19,031 nt of DNA from JANMEX01 sp043744175 (lineage in GTDB: Bacteria > Pseudomonadota > Alphaproteobacteria > Rhizobiales > Rhizobiaceae). The position numbers were made by a program, and so were the translations under genes. Location: NCBI GenBank assembly GCA_043744175.1, contig JAYTVD010000118.1, positions 1 through 19,031 of the forward strand, given 5' to 3'. A model generated the notes under the pieces. It searched no databases. It saw only the letters and a list, made by a program, of their open reading frames with translations, and was not told where the DNA came from. This document shows, piece after piece, positions 1 to 7,726 of this stretch (within the stretch, counting starts at the first letter, position 1; each line of letters starts with the position of its first letter).

Positions 1-14
1 AGGGAAAAGGGAAA

Positions 15-91
15 TGGCGCGAGTGACGGGACTCGAACCCGCGACCTCCAGCGTGACAGGCGGGCGCTCTAACCAACTGAGCTACACTCGC
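15..91 (-). tRNA. tRNA-Asp (anticodon GTC)
   Basis: On the minus strand this 77-nt gene folds as a full cloverleaf. The 7-bp acceptor stem (85-91 with 19-25) pairs perfectly, the discriminator is G at 18, and CCA is encoded at 15-17. The anticodon loop CTGTCAC (53-59) carries GTC, which reads Asp codons. The T loop is TTCGAGT. The anticodon stem has one C-U mismatch (62 against 50, tRNA positions 29/41), which is unusual for tRNA-Asp. Confidence 0.97.
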
Positions 92-133
92 ACACTTCCG
101 AGCCGAAACAGCAAACTGTCCGGCATGAGCGCT

Positions 134-162
134 CGTTTAGGGGGTTCACCTTTGGGTGTCAA
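134..162 (-). promoter_or_regulatory. Predicted sigma-70-type promoter of tRNA-Asp
   Basis: The minus strand has a perfect -35 box TTGACA (157-162), a 17-nt spacer and a -10-like TAAACG (134-139). Transcription would start near 127, about 36 nt before the mature tRNA 5' end. The -35 and spacing are good and the -10 is weak. Confidence 0.6.
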
Positions 163-276
163 GCATACAATCGTGCATTTCTGGCCTATTTGGATGACAA
201 TCCGGCTATAAACTTTCGGGAGCCACCTACTTCGATAAATCCGTCATTTTTCCATAAGAAAAGTAGTATTAGGGGG

Positions 277-305
277 TTGCGCTATCTGGTGGATAGCCTT
301 AGACA
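277..305 (+). promoter_or_regulatory. Candidate promoter of tRNA-Val
   Basis: TTGCGC (277-282) and TAGACA (300-305) are separated by 17 nt, about 22 nt upstream of the tRNA-Val 5' end. A perfect 6-bp inverted repeat (GCTATC at 281-286, GATAGC at 292-297) lies between the two boxes. The box matches are only partial. Confidence 0.4.
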
Positions 306-327
306 CCGCCTCACCAGCAGCAAGCAT

Positions 328-403
<76 letters not shown>

Positions 404-504
404 TGCACCCTTCCCTAATTTTTAGAATTTGGCAGTCGTAAATTCGCAGCGCACGAATCTGTCTGATCCGCCGGTCGGGAATCGGTCGGCAACCGCCCGA
501 GATG

Positions 505-521
505 CGCACGGAGATCGTGCG
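505..521. other. Small inverted repeat in the tRNA-Val / hydrolase gap
   Basis: The gap 404-564 holds no credible gene. The only structure I see is a perfect 6-bp inverted repeat, CGCACG and CGTGCG, around a 5-nt loop. It has no adjoining T run, so its role is unknown. Confidence 0.35.
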
Positions 522-564
522 AAGTGCGTGCGCGGCGCCATTGAGCTTGATACGGGCCTCACAT

Positions 565-597
565 AAAAATGGCGCGCGGTCCTTTTGACCACGCGCC
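565..597 (-). terminator. Rho-independent terminator of the SDR-FAH operon
   Basis: Read on the minus strand, GGCGCGTGGT (588-597) pairs with ACCGCGCGCC (571-580) as a continuous 10-bp stem that includes one G-U pair. The tail ATTTTTA (564-570) follows directly. It lies about 25 nt past the stop codon of the hydrolase gene. Confidence 0.85.
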
Positions 598-622
598 GCG
601 CTTAACTTTTGAAATCATCGAA

Positions 623-1468
623 TCATGCGGCGGCTACAGTCACCTGCTTCTGGGTGCCAAGGCCTTCGATGCTGAGCTCCATCACATCGCCTGCCTTCAA
701 ATAGTGCGGAGGCTTTTGGCCCATGCCGACGCCGGGAGGCGTTCCCGTGGAGATGATGTCGCCAGGATGGAGACTCATAAATTTTGACAAGTAAGCGACG
801 AGGAATTTGACGCCATAAACCATCGTGGCAGTGGAGCCATTTTGGTAGCGCTTGCCGTTGACTTCGAGCCACATTTTCAGGTTCTGCGGATCAGCAATTT
901 CGTCCTTGGTCACAAGCCAAGGTCCGGTCGGGCCAAAGGTGTCGGCGGACTTACCCTTGGTCCATTGGCCGGAATGCTCGATCTGAAATTCGCGCTCGGA
1001 CAAATCATTGATGACGCAGAATCCGGCGACATGGTCCATCGCGTTTTCTTCTGTGGCATATTTGGCCTTGCTGCCAATGATGACGCCGAGTTCGACTTCC
1101 CAATCGGACTTTACCGAGTTGCGCGGAATTTCGACATCATCATTCGGGCCGACGATGGCCGATGTGGCCTTCATGAAAATGACAGGTTCAGGTGGAACCG
1201 CCATGCCGGATTCGGCGGCGTGGTCGGCGTAGTTGAGGCCGATACAGATGAATTTACCAGTGCCAGCGACACACGGGCCGAGGCGCGGGTTGCCCTCGAC
1301 CAGCGGCAGATCATCGACCTTCAATGAGGCGAGCCGCTCAAGACCAGCGGGCGAAATCGCTTCGCCGCCAATATCAGTTGCATGGGCAGACAGATCGCGG
1401 ATGCGCCCTGCACTATCGAGAATTCCCGGCTTTTCAGAACCAGCCTTGCCATAACGAACGAGTTTCAT
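623..1468 (-). CDS. Fumarylacetoacetate hydrolase family protein, probable 2,4-diketo-3-deoxy-sugar acid hydrolase
   Basis: The 281-residue protein belongs to the FAH superfamily. It has the family signatures GLNYADHAAE (77-86), the metal-binding acidic triad at about E124, E126 and D155, and the C-terminal STGTPPGVG motif (240-248). In this family, divalent-metal enzymes cleave the C-C bond of beta-diketo or related acids. It starts 23 nt after the SDR stop codon and has a good ribosome site (GAGGAA, 6 nt before ATG), so it is the second gene of an operon. An SDR plus FAH pair next to a lactonase is the arrangement seen in L-fuconate or L-rhamnonate diketo routes, where the FAH enzyme makes pyruvate plus L-lactate. 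That substrate is inferred from context; ureidoglycolate lyase or homoprotocatechuate-pathway annotations given to similar proteins are less likely here. Confidence 0.85.
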   Translation of the reverse strand: MKLVRYGKAGSEKPGILDSAGRIRDLSAHATDIGGEAISPAGLERLASLKVDDLPLVEGNPRLGPCVAGTGKFICIGLNYADHAAESGMAVPPEPVIFMKATSAIVGPNDDVEIPRNSVKSDWEVELGVIIGSKAKYATEENAMDHVAGFCVINDLSEREFQIEHSGQWTKGKSADTFGPTGPWLVTKDEIADPQNLKMWLEVNGKRYQNGSTATMVYGVKFLVAYLSKFMSLHPGDIISTGTPPGVGMGQKPPHYLKAGDVMELSIEGLGTQKQVTVAAA

Positions 1469-1491
1469 TTCAATTCCTCAAAAGTCTAAAA

Positions 1492-2226
1492 TTAAAGCGC
1501 CCAGCCGCCATCAATAATGGTGGCTTGGCCGGTGGTGTATGGTGCGGTGGCGAGATAAACCGCGAGATCCGCAATTTCTTCTGGTCTCCCGAGGCGACCC
1601 ATGGGCTGGCGGGCGACAAATGCCTTCATGGCTGCATCATAGTCGCCTGTTGCCCGCAAGCGGTCATCCAGCGACGGGCTTTCGACCGTGCCGGGGCAGA
1701 TTGCGTTGCAGCGGATGCCTTTGGTGACGTAGTCGGCGGCGACGGATTTTGTGAGGCCGATTACGGCTGCTTTGGTAAGCGAATAGACGAAGCGGTTCGG
1801 AACGCCTTTGAGTGATGAGGCAACGGACGCCATATTGATAATGCAGCCATCGCCGCGCTCTAACATGCCGGGCAGAGTGGCGCGAATGGTGCGAACCATG
1901 GAGCGAATGTTCAAATCGACCGCGAAATCAAAATCCTTGTCGCTGGCTTCAAGAATGGAACCGGCGTGGACGAAGCCCGCACAATTGAACAGCACATCGA
2001 CCGCGCCAATTTCGGCGACCAGAGCATTGACAGCGTTGGTATCCAGCACATCCAAGCGCTTGGCAGTGATGCCCTGCTCCTTGCCCAGTGTTTCCAGCGT
2101 GGCGTCATTGATATCTGTGCCGATAACCCGGGCGCCTTTTGCTGCGAAGGCAAGCGCGGTGGCGCGACCGATGCCCTGCCCTGCGGCGGTGATAAGAACA
2201 GTCTTGCCTTTCAGCGATTGAGTCAT
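1492..2226 (-). CDS. SDR oxidoreductase, probable 2-keto-3-deoxy-L-fuconate-type dehydrogenase
   Basis: This is a classical short-chain dehydrogenase of 244 residues. It shows the dinucleotide motif AAGQGIG (14-20), an Asp at 38 that favours NAD over NADP, NCAG (81-84), and the catalytic Ser134, Tyr148 and Lys152. The segments around FNCAGFVHAG and YSLTKAAVIGLTKSVAAD and the C-terminal IIDGGW resemble the DHRS6/BDH2 subgroup, which also contains the bacterial 2-keto-3-deoxy-L-fuconate dehydrogenases. That enzyme oxidises C4 to give 2,4-diketo-3-deoxy-L-fuconate, the substrate expected for the hydrolase just downstream. The start has a strong AAAGGA ribosome site. It is divergent from the lactonase gene, with about 180 nt between them. 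The SDR call is firm; the exact substrate is inferred. Confidence 0.87.
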   Translation of the reverse strand: MTQSLKGKTVLITAAGQGIGRATALAFAAKGARVIGTDINDATLETLGKEQGITAKRLDVLDTNAVNALVAEIGAVDVLFNCAGFVHAGSILEASDKDFDFAVDLNIRSMVRTIRATLPGMLERGDGCIINMASVASSLKGVPNRFVYSLTKAAVIGLTKSVAADYVTKGIRCNAICPGTVESPSLDDRLRATGDYDAAMKAFVARQPMGRLGRPEEIADLAVYLATAPYTTGQATIIDGGWAL

Positions 2227-2362
2227 TGCAAAGTCCTTTGTCTATAAAATACATTCCGAAAAGCCAATATGGGTCTTCTGGCCGCTGCGCAATAGATGAA
2301 TGTATGGAGTTTCGAAAATTGTCGCTAAACATAATCCCATGTGGTGCAAGACTATGGTTTGC

Positions 2363-2381
2363 CATCTTGCCCGGCAAGATG
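2363..2381. promoter_or_regulatory. 19-bp palindrome in the divergent SDR / lactonase promoter region
   Basis: CATCTTGCC, one central C, then GGCAAGATG form a perfect 9-bp inverted repeat. It is 28 nt before the lactonase start codon and 137 nt before the SDR start. The near-zero central spacing suits a dimeric repressor better than an RNA hairpin, since a 1-nt loop cannot close. It does not resemble the LacI operators elsewhere in the window, so a different regulator is implied. The remainder of the 2227-2409 gap holds a CATAAT -10-like box at 2330-2335 without a clear -35. Confidence 0.6.
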
Positions 2382-2409
2382 CACGGAACAAATTTCTGGA
2401 GTGAACGCG

Positions 2410-3246
2410 ATGATAATTGATACGCATCTTCACACAATTGATAGGGAGCGCCTTTCATACCCTTGGCTTGTGAAAGTCCCGACGCTTAATCGCAACTTTT
2501 CTCACCAAGACTATGAGGTTGAGGCAAAACGCTGCGGGATTACCCAAGCCTTGCACATGGAAGTGGATGTGGCAGAAGCGGACATTGAAAACGAAAGTGT
2601 AATGGTGGCCGAATTTGCCGCGAAATCTGGTTCGCTAGTCGTTGGTGCGATTTCTGCCTGCCGACCGGAAAAAGAGGATTTTGGGCATTTCCTTGAACGG
2701 CAGTTGGCAAATCCAAGTGTCAAAGGATTGCGCCGCGTTTTGCATGACATGCCGGATGAGCTGTCAACGACCGCTGTTTTCAGGGATAATATTAAGCGCA
2801 TGTCGGGAAGCAGGCTGCCGTTTGATTTGGTGGTTTTTCCGCATCAATTGCCCCAAGCCATTGCCCTAGTGGATCATTGTCCAGATGTGCAATTCGTGCT
2901 GGATCACTTGGCTAACCCGCCATTGAAGCAACGCGATCTGGGAGTCTGGACGGGACTTATTTCCGAGATCGCCAAGCGGCCTAATATCTGCGTGAAAATT
3001 TCGGGGATGATTAACAATGCGGACCGGGAGTGCTGGCAGGTGGAAGACCTGCGCCCCGCGTTTGAGCATTGCATCAGTGCATTCGGCTGGGACCGCGTGG
3101 TGTGGGGCAGCGATTGGCCCGTGGTGACACTTGGCGGCACTCTCAGCACGTGGGTGGCGGCGACACATGCGCTTTTGGCGGGCGCAAGCGTTGGCGAACG
3201 GCACAGACTGCTGGCGGGCAATGCGCAGCGCATTTGGCACTTATAA
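2410..3246 (+). CDS. Amidohydrolase-family sugar lactonase (L-fuconolactonase-like)
   Basis: The product is 278 residues of the amidohydrolase-2 (COG3618) family. It begins with the metal-binding H6-L-H8 motif, continues with H145 in FPHQ and H166 in DHLANPP, and ends with the D235 motif GSDWP and a typical NAQRIWHL tail. Family members hydrolyse sugar-acid lactones such as L-fuconolactone, L-rhamnonolactone or galactarolactone. I chose ATG 2410 rather than the in-frame upstream GTG/ATG codons because the HxH motif then lies at the usual distance from the N-terminus and GGAG sits about 9 nt upstream. It is transcribed away from the SDR-FAH operon and would supply the sugar acid that enters that route. 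The exact lactone cannot be told from sequence. Confidence 0.85.
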   Translation: MIIDTHLHTIDRERLSYPWLVKVPTLNRNFSHQDYEVEAKRCGITQALHMEVDVAEADIENESVMVAEFAAKSGSLVVGAISACRPEKEDFGHFLERQLANPSVKGLRRVLHDMPDELSTTAVFRDNIKRMSGSRLPFDLVVFPHQLPQAIALVDHCPDVQFVLDHLANPPLKQRDLGVWTGLISEIAKRPNICVKISGMINNADRECWQVEDLRPAFEHCISAFGWDRVVWGSDWPVVTLGGTLSTWVAATHALLAGASVGERHRLLAGNAQRIWHL

Positions 3247-3283
3247 AAAAGCCGGACGAGGCTTGCGCTTCATCCGGCTTTTT
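3246..3283. terminator. Bidirectional terminator between lactonase and importer operon
   Basis: AAAAAGCCGGA (3246-3256) and TCCGGCTTTTT (3273-3283) form a perfect 11-bp stem. Each strand has a T run on its exit side, so it can end the plus-strand lactonase transcript, whose stop codon overlaps it, and the minus-strand importer transcript that ends at 3298. Confidence 0.9.
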
Positions 3284-3297
3284 ACCTTCGGGAGGTA

Positions 3298-4305
3298 TTA
3301 CTTCTTAGCTGTTGGTTTGCCAGCTGCATCGAAGCAATGGAGTTTACCCGCCATTGGCGACACGCTGATTGTATCGCCAACCTTATATTTGCTCGTGCCA
3401 TTCAGGCGCACGATCATTGGCTCGACTGTGCCCATCTCGACGAAGACATAGCTATCGGAGCCGAGATTTTCCGTATGGATAACTTCGCCCGACCAGGTGC
3501 CGTTTTTCTCAACAACATCCATGTGCTCGGAGCGGATACCGATGGTCTTTGCGCCATAAGCATCTGCATATTTGCCATCAAGAAAGTTCATCTTTGGCGA
3601 ACCAATGAAGCCAGCGACGAACAGCGATTGCGGATTGTCGTATAGCTCCAGGGGTGTGCCCACCTGTTCGACCAAACCATCGCGCAACACGCAGATGCGG
3701 TCTGCCAGTGTCATTGCTTCGACCTGATCGTGGGTTACATAGATCATAGTGGCGTTCATGGAGTGATGGAGCTTGGCAATTTCCAAACGGGTTGCCACGC
3801 GCAGCGCGGCATCAAGGTTGGAGAGCGGCTCATCAAACAGGAACACTTTTGGATCACGCACGATGGCACGGCCAATTGCAACGCGCTGGCGTTGGCCGCC
3901 GGAGAGTTGCTTTGGCAGGCGTTCAAGATATGGCTTTAATTGCAACATTTCGGCTGCATTTTCCACGCGCTTCTTGATTTCCTCTGGTGAGGAATTGGCA
4001 AGCTGCAAACCGAAAGCCATATTGTCGTACACTGTCATATGCGGATATAGCGCGTAAGACTGGAACACCATGGCGATGCCGCGCTTGGACGGGGCAAGGG
4101 AATTTACCACCGTGCTATCAAACGACATCGTGCCGCTGGTGATGTCCTCAAGACCCGCAATCAAGCGCAGCAGCGTGGATTTACCACAGCCCGACGGACC
4201 GACGAAAACCATGAACTCGCCGGACTTAACATCCAAGTCCACGCCCTTGATGACATCAATGGCACCGAAGGATTTTTTGACATTTTTGAGTTGAATATTT
4301 GCCAT
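3298..4305 (-). CDS. thuK: ABC sugar importer ATPase (MalK/UgpC type)
   Basis: The 335-residue protein is a complete importer ATPase. It has Walker A GPSGCGKST (36-44), Q-loop Q82, signature LSGGQ (134-138), Walker B FLFDE with catalytic E159, switch H192, and a C-terminal TOBE-type beta domain (about 235-335). It energises uptake by binding to the EAA loops of the two permeases encoded just upstream. Its ribosome site AAGGAG overlaps the stop codon of the preceding permease gene, so it is translationally linked as the last gene of the operon. The symbol rests on gene order and the nearby thuA/thuB pair; MalK-type ATPases can be shared between importers, so the protein alone does not reveal the substrate. 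Confidence 0.9.
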   Translation of the reverse strand: MANIQLKNVKKSFGAIDVIKGVDLDVKSGEFMVFVGPSGCGKSTLLRLIAGLEDITSGTMSFDSTVVNSLAPSKRGIAMVFQSYALYPHMTVYDNMAFGLQLANSSPEEIKKRVENAAEMLQLKPYLERLPKQLSGGQRQRVAIGRAIVRDPKVFLFDEPLSNLDAALRVATRLEIAKLHHSMNATMIYVTHDQVEAMTLADRICVLRDGLVEQVGTPLELYDNPQSLFVAGFIGSPKMNFLDGKYADAYGAKTIGIRSEHMDVVEKNGTWSGEVIHTENLGSDSYVFVEMGTVEPMIVRLNGTSKYKVGDTISVSPMAGKLHCFDAAGKPTAKK

Positions 4306-4317
4306 TTTGAATACTCC

Positions 4318-5169
4318 TTAGCCTTTCACGCCACCGGCCGTGAGACCTGCTACAATTTTTTTCTGGAAGATGAGGACGAGAATGATGAGCGGGATAGTCA
4401 CGATGACTGACGCCGCCATAATCAAACCCCATGGAACTTCGTGCTCGCCCGCACCGGACAGTAGCGCAATAGCCACAGGCACGGTTCTTGTATCGTTCGA
4501 CGAGGTAAAAGTGAGCGCGAACAAGAACTCATTCCACGCGCCGATGAAGGCAAGCAGGCCGGTGGTGACCAATGCCGGCCACATCAAAGGCAGGAACACC
4601 CGGCGAATGATAATCCACGGTGTGGCCCCATCGACGATGGCAGCTTCTTCAATCTCAACCGGCAAATCGCGCATGAATGTGGTGAGCACCCAGACGGTAA
4701 ACGGCAGTGTAAAGATCGTGTAGGAAAAAATCAGCGCCCACGGTGTGTTATAAATTCCCAAGGCGCGAATGAGTTCAAACAGGCCGGCAAGCACCGCGAT
4801 TTGCGGAAACATGGAAACAGCGAGAATGGTCATCAGCATCAACGAGCGGCCACGAAAGCGAACGCGCGATAAGGCATATGCAGCAGTAACCGCCACAAAC
4901 AGACTTAGCACCACAGTGAGTGAAGCCACCAAAATCGAATTGCCGAAGTTACGAATGAACGTGCCATTCCCCTTAAAAAGAACATCGTAGTAATTTTGCA
5001 ATGAAAACGATGTCGGGAAATAGTTGATTTCAAACAGGGCACTACCACTCTTCAAGCTGGTGATGATTGCGTAGTAAAACGGAAACAGCGCTTGAACGAC
5101 AATAGCTACAACCAGCGCATAAAAGGCCGTGGTCTTGACGTAGCTCCATAGATTTTCTTGAGTCATCAC
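4318..5169 (-). CDS. thuG: ABC sugar importer permease, MalG type
   Basis: This 283-residue inner-membrane protein has six predicted membrane segments, beginning at about residue 15. The cytoplasmic EAA loop (about 174-194, EEAAIVDGA...FLPL) is the docking site for the ATPase and identifies a carbohydrate-uptake-1 (MalG-like) permease. Its ATG overlaps the TGA of the upstream permease gene in an ATGATGA arrangement, a sign of coupled translation and of a heterodimeric channel. The stop codon overlaps the ribosome site of the ATPase gene. No defect is seen. The family is firm; the thu assignment follows from context. Confidence 0.9.
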   Translation of the reverse strand: MMTQENLWSYVKTTAFYALVVAIVVQALFPFYYAIITSLKSGSALFEINYFPTSFSLQNYYDVLFKGNGTFIRNFGNSILVASLTVVLSLFVAVTAAYALSRVRFRGRSLMLMTILAVSMFPQIAVLAGLFELIRALGIYNTPWALIFSYTIFTLPFTVWVLTTFMRDLPVEIEEAAIVDGATPWIIIRRVFLPLMWPALVTTGLLAFIGAWNEFLFALTFTSSNDTRTVPVAIALLSGAGEHEVPWGLIMAASVIVTIPLIILVLIFQKKIVAGLTAGGVKG

Positions 5170-6137
5170 TTGTCATCTCCCGAAAGGTTCACTTTGCCGA
5201 TCCAGATGTAGAGCGTCACCATTATTATCAGGAATAAGAACAGCAGCGTGGATTCAGCGGAGCCATAGGCAAACTTGTCAAAATCAAACAGGTTTTCGCG
5301 CGAGATAACCGACATGGTTTTCGTTTGAGAACTGTTTGGCGTGAGAACATAAATCAAGTCGAAGATGCGCATTGCATCCATCAGGCGGAAGATTACCGCG
5401 ACCATGACCGCAGGCTTTACCAGCGGCAGTGTTATTTTGAAGAACACTTTGACCGGATGCACGCCATCAATCTTTGCGGCCTCATAAACATCGGCTGGGA
5501 CCATTTGCAGGCCAGCGAGCATGAGCAATGCCATGAAAGGCACGGTCTTCCATATATCGACCATCAAAACGGCGAACATGGAATAGTTCGCGTCAGCTGC
5601 CCACGCAATCTTGGACGAGATGATGCCTAGTTTCAAAAGCATATCATTAATGATGCCGAGCTGATCGTTGAGCATCCATGCCCACATTTTTGCCGACACA
5701 ATTGTTGGAATGGCCCACGGGATCAAAATGGCCGCGCGAACAATGCCACGGCCTTTGAACTCAGCGTTCAGTACCAACGCGACAATCATACCAATGATGG
5801 TTTCAAGCGTGACTGAGACCACGCCAAATCGTACAGTGTTCCAAACGGCATTCCACCACGCCTTATCGGCAAGAACACCGGTGTAAAGACGCTTGCCACT
5901 TGGCAGGTCGATCCAGCTTAAATAGTTTTTGAACCCGACCCACTTGGCCTCATAAAGATGGACCAGCGAGGCATCGGTGAAACTGAAATAAATAGAACGG
6001 CAGAGCGGCCAGCCAGCGACAATTGCCAGCGCAATCATCATGGGCACCAGAAACCACATCGCCGCGCGAACGCGCTCGGTTTGCAGGTCCGATTTTTTCG
6101 GTGCCACATTCGTTGAGGTATCAGAAATAGTCGTCAT
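5166..6137 (-). CDS. thuF: ABC sugar importer permease, MalF type
   Basis: The product is 323 residues with a cytoplasmic N-terminus of about 25 residues and six predicted membrane segments, without the extra periplasmic domain of E. coli MalF. The EAA loop lies at about 218-240 (YEAAKIDGV...LPL). It forms the channel with the MalG-type partner, whose gene overlaps its stop codon by 4 nt. The ribosome site GGAGGGT precedes the ATG by about 6 nt. A 163-nt gap with a strong hairpin separates it from the binding-protein gene upstream, a layout typical of operons that make more binding protein than permease. Confidence 0.9.
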   Translation of the reverse strand: MTTISDTSTNVAPKKSDLQTERVRAAMWFLVPMMIALAIVAGWPLCRSIYFSFTDASLVHLYEAKWVGFKNYLSWIDLPSGKRLYTGVLADKAWWNAVWNTVRFGVVSVTLETIIGMIVALVLNAEFKGRGIVRAAILIPWAIPTIVSAKMWAWMLNDQLGIINDMLLKLGIISSKIAWAADANYSMFAVLMVDIWKTVPFMALLMLAGLQMVPADVYEAAKIDGVHPVKVFFKITLPLVKPAVMVAVIFRLMDAMRIFDLIYVLTPNSSQTKTMSVISRENLFDFDKFAYGSAESTLLFLFLIIMVTLYIWIGKVNLSGDDK

Positions 6138-6241
6138 AGGTCACCCTCCCCGGTAAAGCCCACAAACTCCCCGAAACTCCAATCGCAACGCGAGCGGAAC
6201 GGCGGAAAATCCTAATTCTTGGAATTTTATTTAATGGAACC

Positions 6242-6269
6242 GCGGGCGGCTACAAATGCCGCCGCCCGC
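6242..6269. other. Strong hairpin between binding-protein and permease genes
   Basis: GCGGGCGGC (6242-6250) pairs perfectly with GCCGCCCGC (6261-6269) around a 10-nt loop. On the transcribed minus strand no U run follows, so it is more likely a 3'-end stabiliser or partial attenuator than a full terminator. It lies 31 nt past the binding-protein stop codon. Confidence 0.7.
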
Positions 6270-6300
6270 TGCTTTTTGGAAGATCGCGGGAGGTAAAGAA

Positions 6301-7557
6301 TTACCAGCCGGCACCCTTAAGCTCAGTGAGCTTGGCTTCAAGTATAGCAAGGTTATCAGCCGATGTGCCGCTGCCGGACAATGTATCATGCACAGCTGAC
6401 CAGAACAGCGAAGACACTTCGTTGTACTTGGCCTTTGTTGGGGCGGACGGGCGTGGAACCGCATTTTGGAAGATTGCCTTCCACTTTACGATAACCGGCT
6501 GCTTGGCAGCAACATCAGCATCATCATAAACAGCTTCGATTGTTGGCAGATGGCTCTGCTCCAACGCGTTGGCTTTTTGTGTTTCGGCCGATGTCAGGAA
6601 CATAACGAGCTTTGTGGCTTCGTCTGCGTTCTTGGAGTATTTCGATACGGCCAAGTTCCAGCCGCCGAGGGTCGCTGCAGAACCGCCGCCTTCGCCGCCT
6701 GATGGCAATGGCACAACGTCAAACAGATCCTTGACCTTTGAATCAGCACCGTTGCCGAGTGCGAAAGCATATGGCCAATTACGCATGAACACGGAATTGC
6801 CGAGCTGCCATACGCCGCGTGATTCTTCTTCTTGGTAAGCCAATGCGCCCTGTGGAGCGATTGTACCAATCCAGCTCTTTGCACGGTCAAGCGCAGCTGC
6901 TGCCTTCGGGTTGTTGATGGAGATCGAACCATCAGCTTCCACGATTTGTCCGCCGCCATTTGATTTCACCCATTCGAGTGCATCACATGTCAGGCCTTCG
7001 TAAGCATTACCTTGGAACACGAAACCCTGAAGGTCAGCATTCTTTTCGCCATCCATAACGATCTTGGCAGAAGCTGCCATTTCGTCCCATGTCTTTGGTG
7101 CTTCGAGCTTGTACTTGGCAAGCAAATCCTTGCGGAAATAGAGCGCAGGAGCATCGGTGAAGTAAGGCATAGCCACGAGCTTGCCGTTCACGGTCTGCGA
7201 TTCAATGATGGATGGGAAGTGCGATGCAGCAACATCCTTGGCAGCGGCTGTCAAATCAACGAACTGATCTGCAAGCTGCGGCGCCCAGATAACGTCTGTC
7301 ATGTAAACGTCGATATCGGTGTTACCCGCTGCAAGCCAAAGCTTGTACTGGCCAAATTGGTCAGTTGTGGACGATGGCATTGGAACGATGGTAACCTTGT
7401 CGCCGGACGCAGCAGCGAACTTATCCAACTGGGCCTGCATAAATGCCAAATCATTACCGGTCGCGCCGGACACGATGGATAGGTCAGCGGCGCTGGCGAG
7501 GCCGGACACCAGCATTGAGCCAGCGAAAAGGCCAGCGATTACGGACTTAAGTTTCAT
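6301..7557 (-). CDS. thuE: ABC sugar importer periplasmic binding protein
   Basis: This is a 418-residue family-1 extracellular solute-binding protein (COG1653 type). It starts with a clear Sec signal peptide (charged MKLK, hydrophobic core, cleavage at about ASA23-A24). The mature protein has the two-lobe alternation usual for maltose/trehalose-type binders. I set the start at 7557, since the signal peptide begins there and GGGAGGT lies about 8 nt upstream; the in-frame extension to 7656 adds 33 residues that do not look like a signal peptide. It is the first gene of the importer operon, under a promoter overlapped by a LacI-type operator. By context with ThuA/ThuB the ligand may be trehalose, maltitol or a sucrose isomer, but this is unproven. 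Confidence 0.9.
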   Translation of the reverse strand: MKLKSVIAGLFAGSMLVSGLASAADLSIVSGATGNDLAFMQAQLDKFAAASGDKVTIVPMPSSTTDQFGQYKLWLAAGNTDIDVYMTDVIWAPQLADQFVDLTAAAKDVAASHFPSIIESQTVNGKLVAMPYFTDAPALYFRKDLLAKYKLEAPKTWDEMAASAKIVMDGEKNADLQGFVFQGNAYEGLTCDALEWVKSNGGGQIVEADGSISINNPKAAAALDRAKSWIGTIAPQGALAYQEEESRGVWQLGNSVFMRNWPYAFALGNGADSKVKDLFDVVPLPSGGEGGGSAATLGGWNLAVSKYSKNADEATKLVMFLTSAETQKANALEQSHLPTIEAVYDDADVAAKQPVIVKWKAIFQNAVPRPSAPTKAKYNEVSSLFWSAVHDTLSGSGTSADNLAILEAKLTELKGAGW

Positions 7558-7679
7558 ATGAATACCTCCCAGTATTGCACTGTTGCTGAACTGAAAGCCG
7601 GAAAGTTGCAACGTGCCCCTCACGGGCCTTTCTCGACACAAACGCACCTCGAACAAATTATTCTAATTTGCTTGAAGTT

Positions 7680-7695
7680 TTGAAAGCGCTTTCAA
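7680..7695. promoter_or_regulatory. LacI-family operator of the importer operon
   Basis: TTGAAAGCGCTTTCAA is a perfect 16-bp palindrome with the central CG typical of LacI/GalR-family sites. It lies 2 nt past the predicted -10 box and covers the expected transcription start, a standard position for repression. A copy differing at one base stands before thuA. Confidence 0.88.
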
Positions 7696-7697
7696 TA

Positions 7698-7726
7698 ATT
7701 AAGAGACATTGCTCGCTTAAAGTCAA
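7698..7726 (-). promoter_or_regulatory. Predicted promoter of the importer operon
   Basis: On the minus strand, -35 TTGACT (7721-7726) and -10 CTTAAT (7698-7703) are separated by exactly 17 nt. The start would be near 7691, inside the operator, giving a leader of about 130 nt before the binding-protein ATG. Confidence 0.65.

Noticed and set aside
842..1327. Plus-strand 161-codon frame opposite the FAH hydrolase gene
   Set aside because: Antisense shadow; the minus strand codes a complete family member with all motifs.
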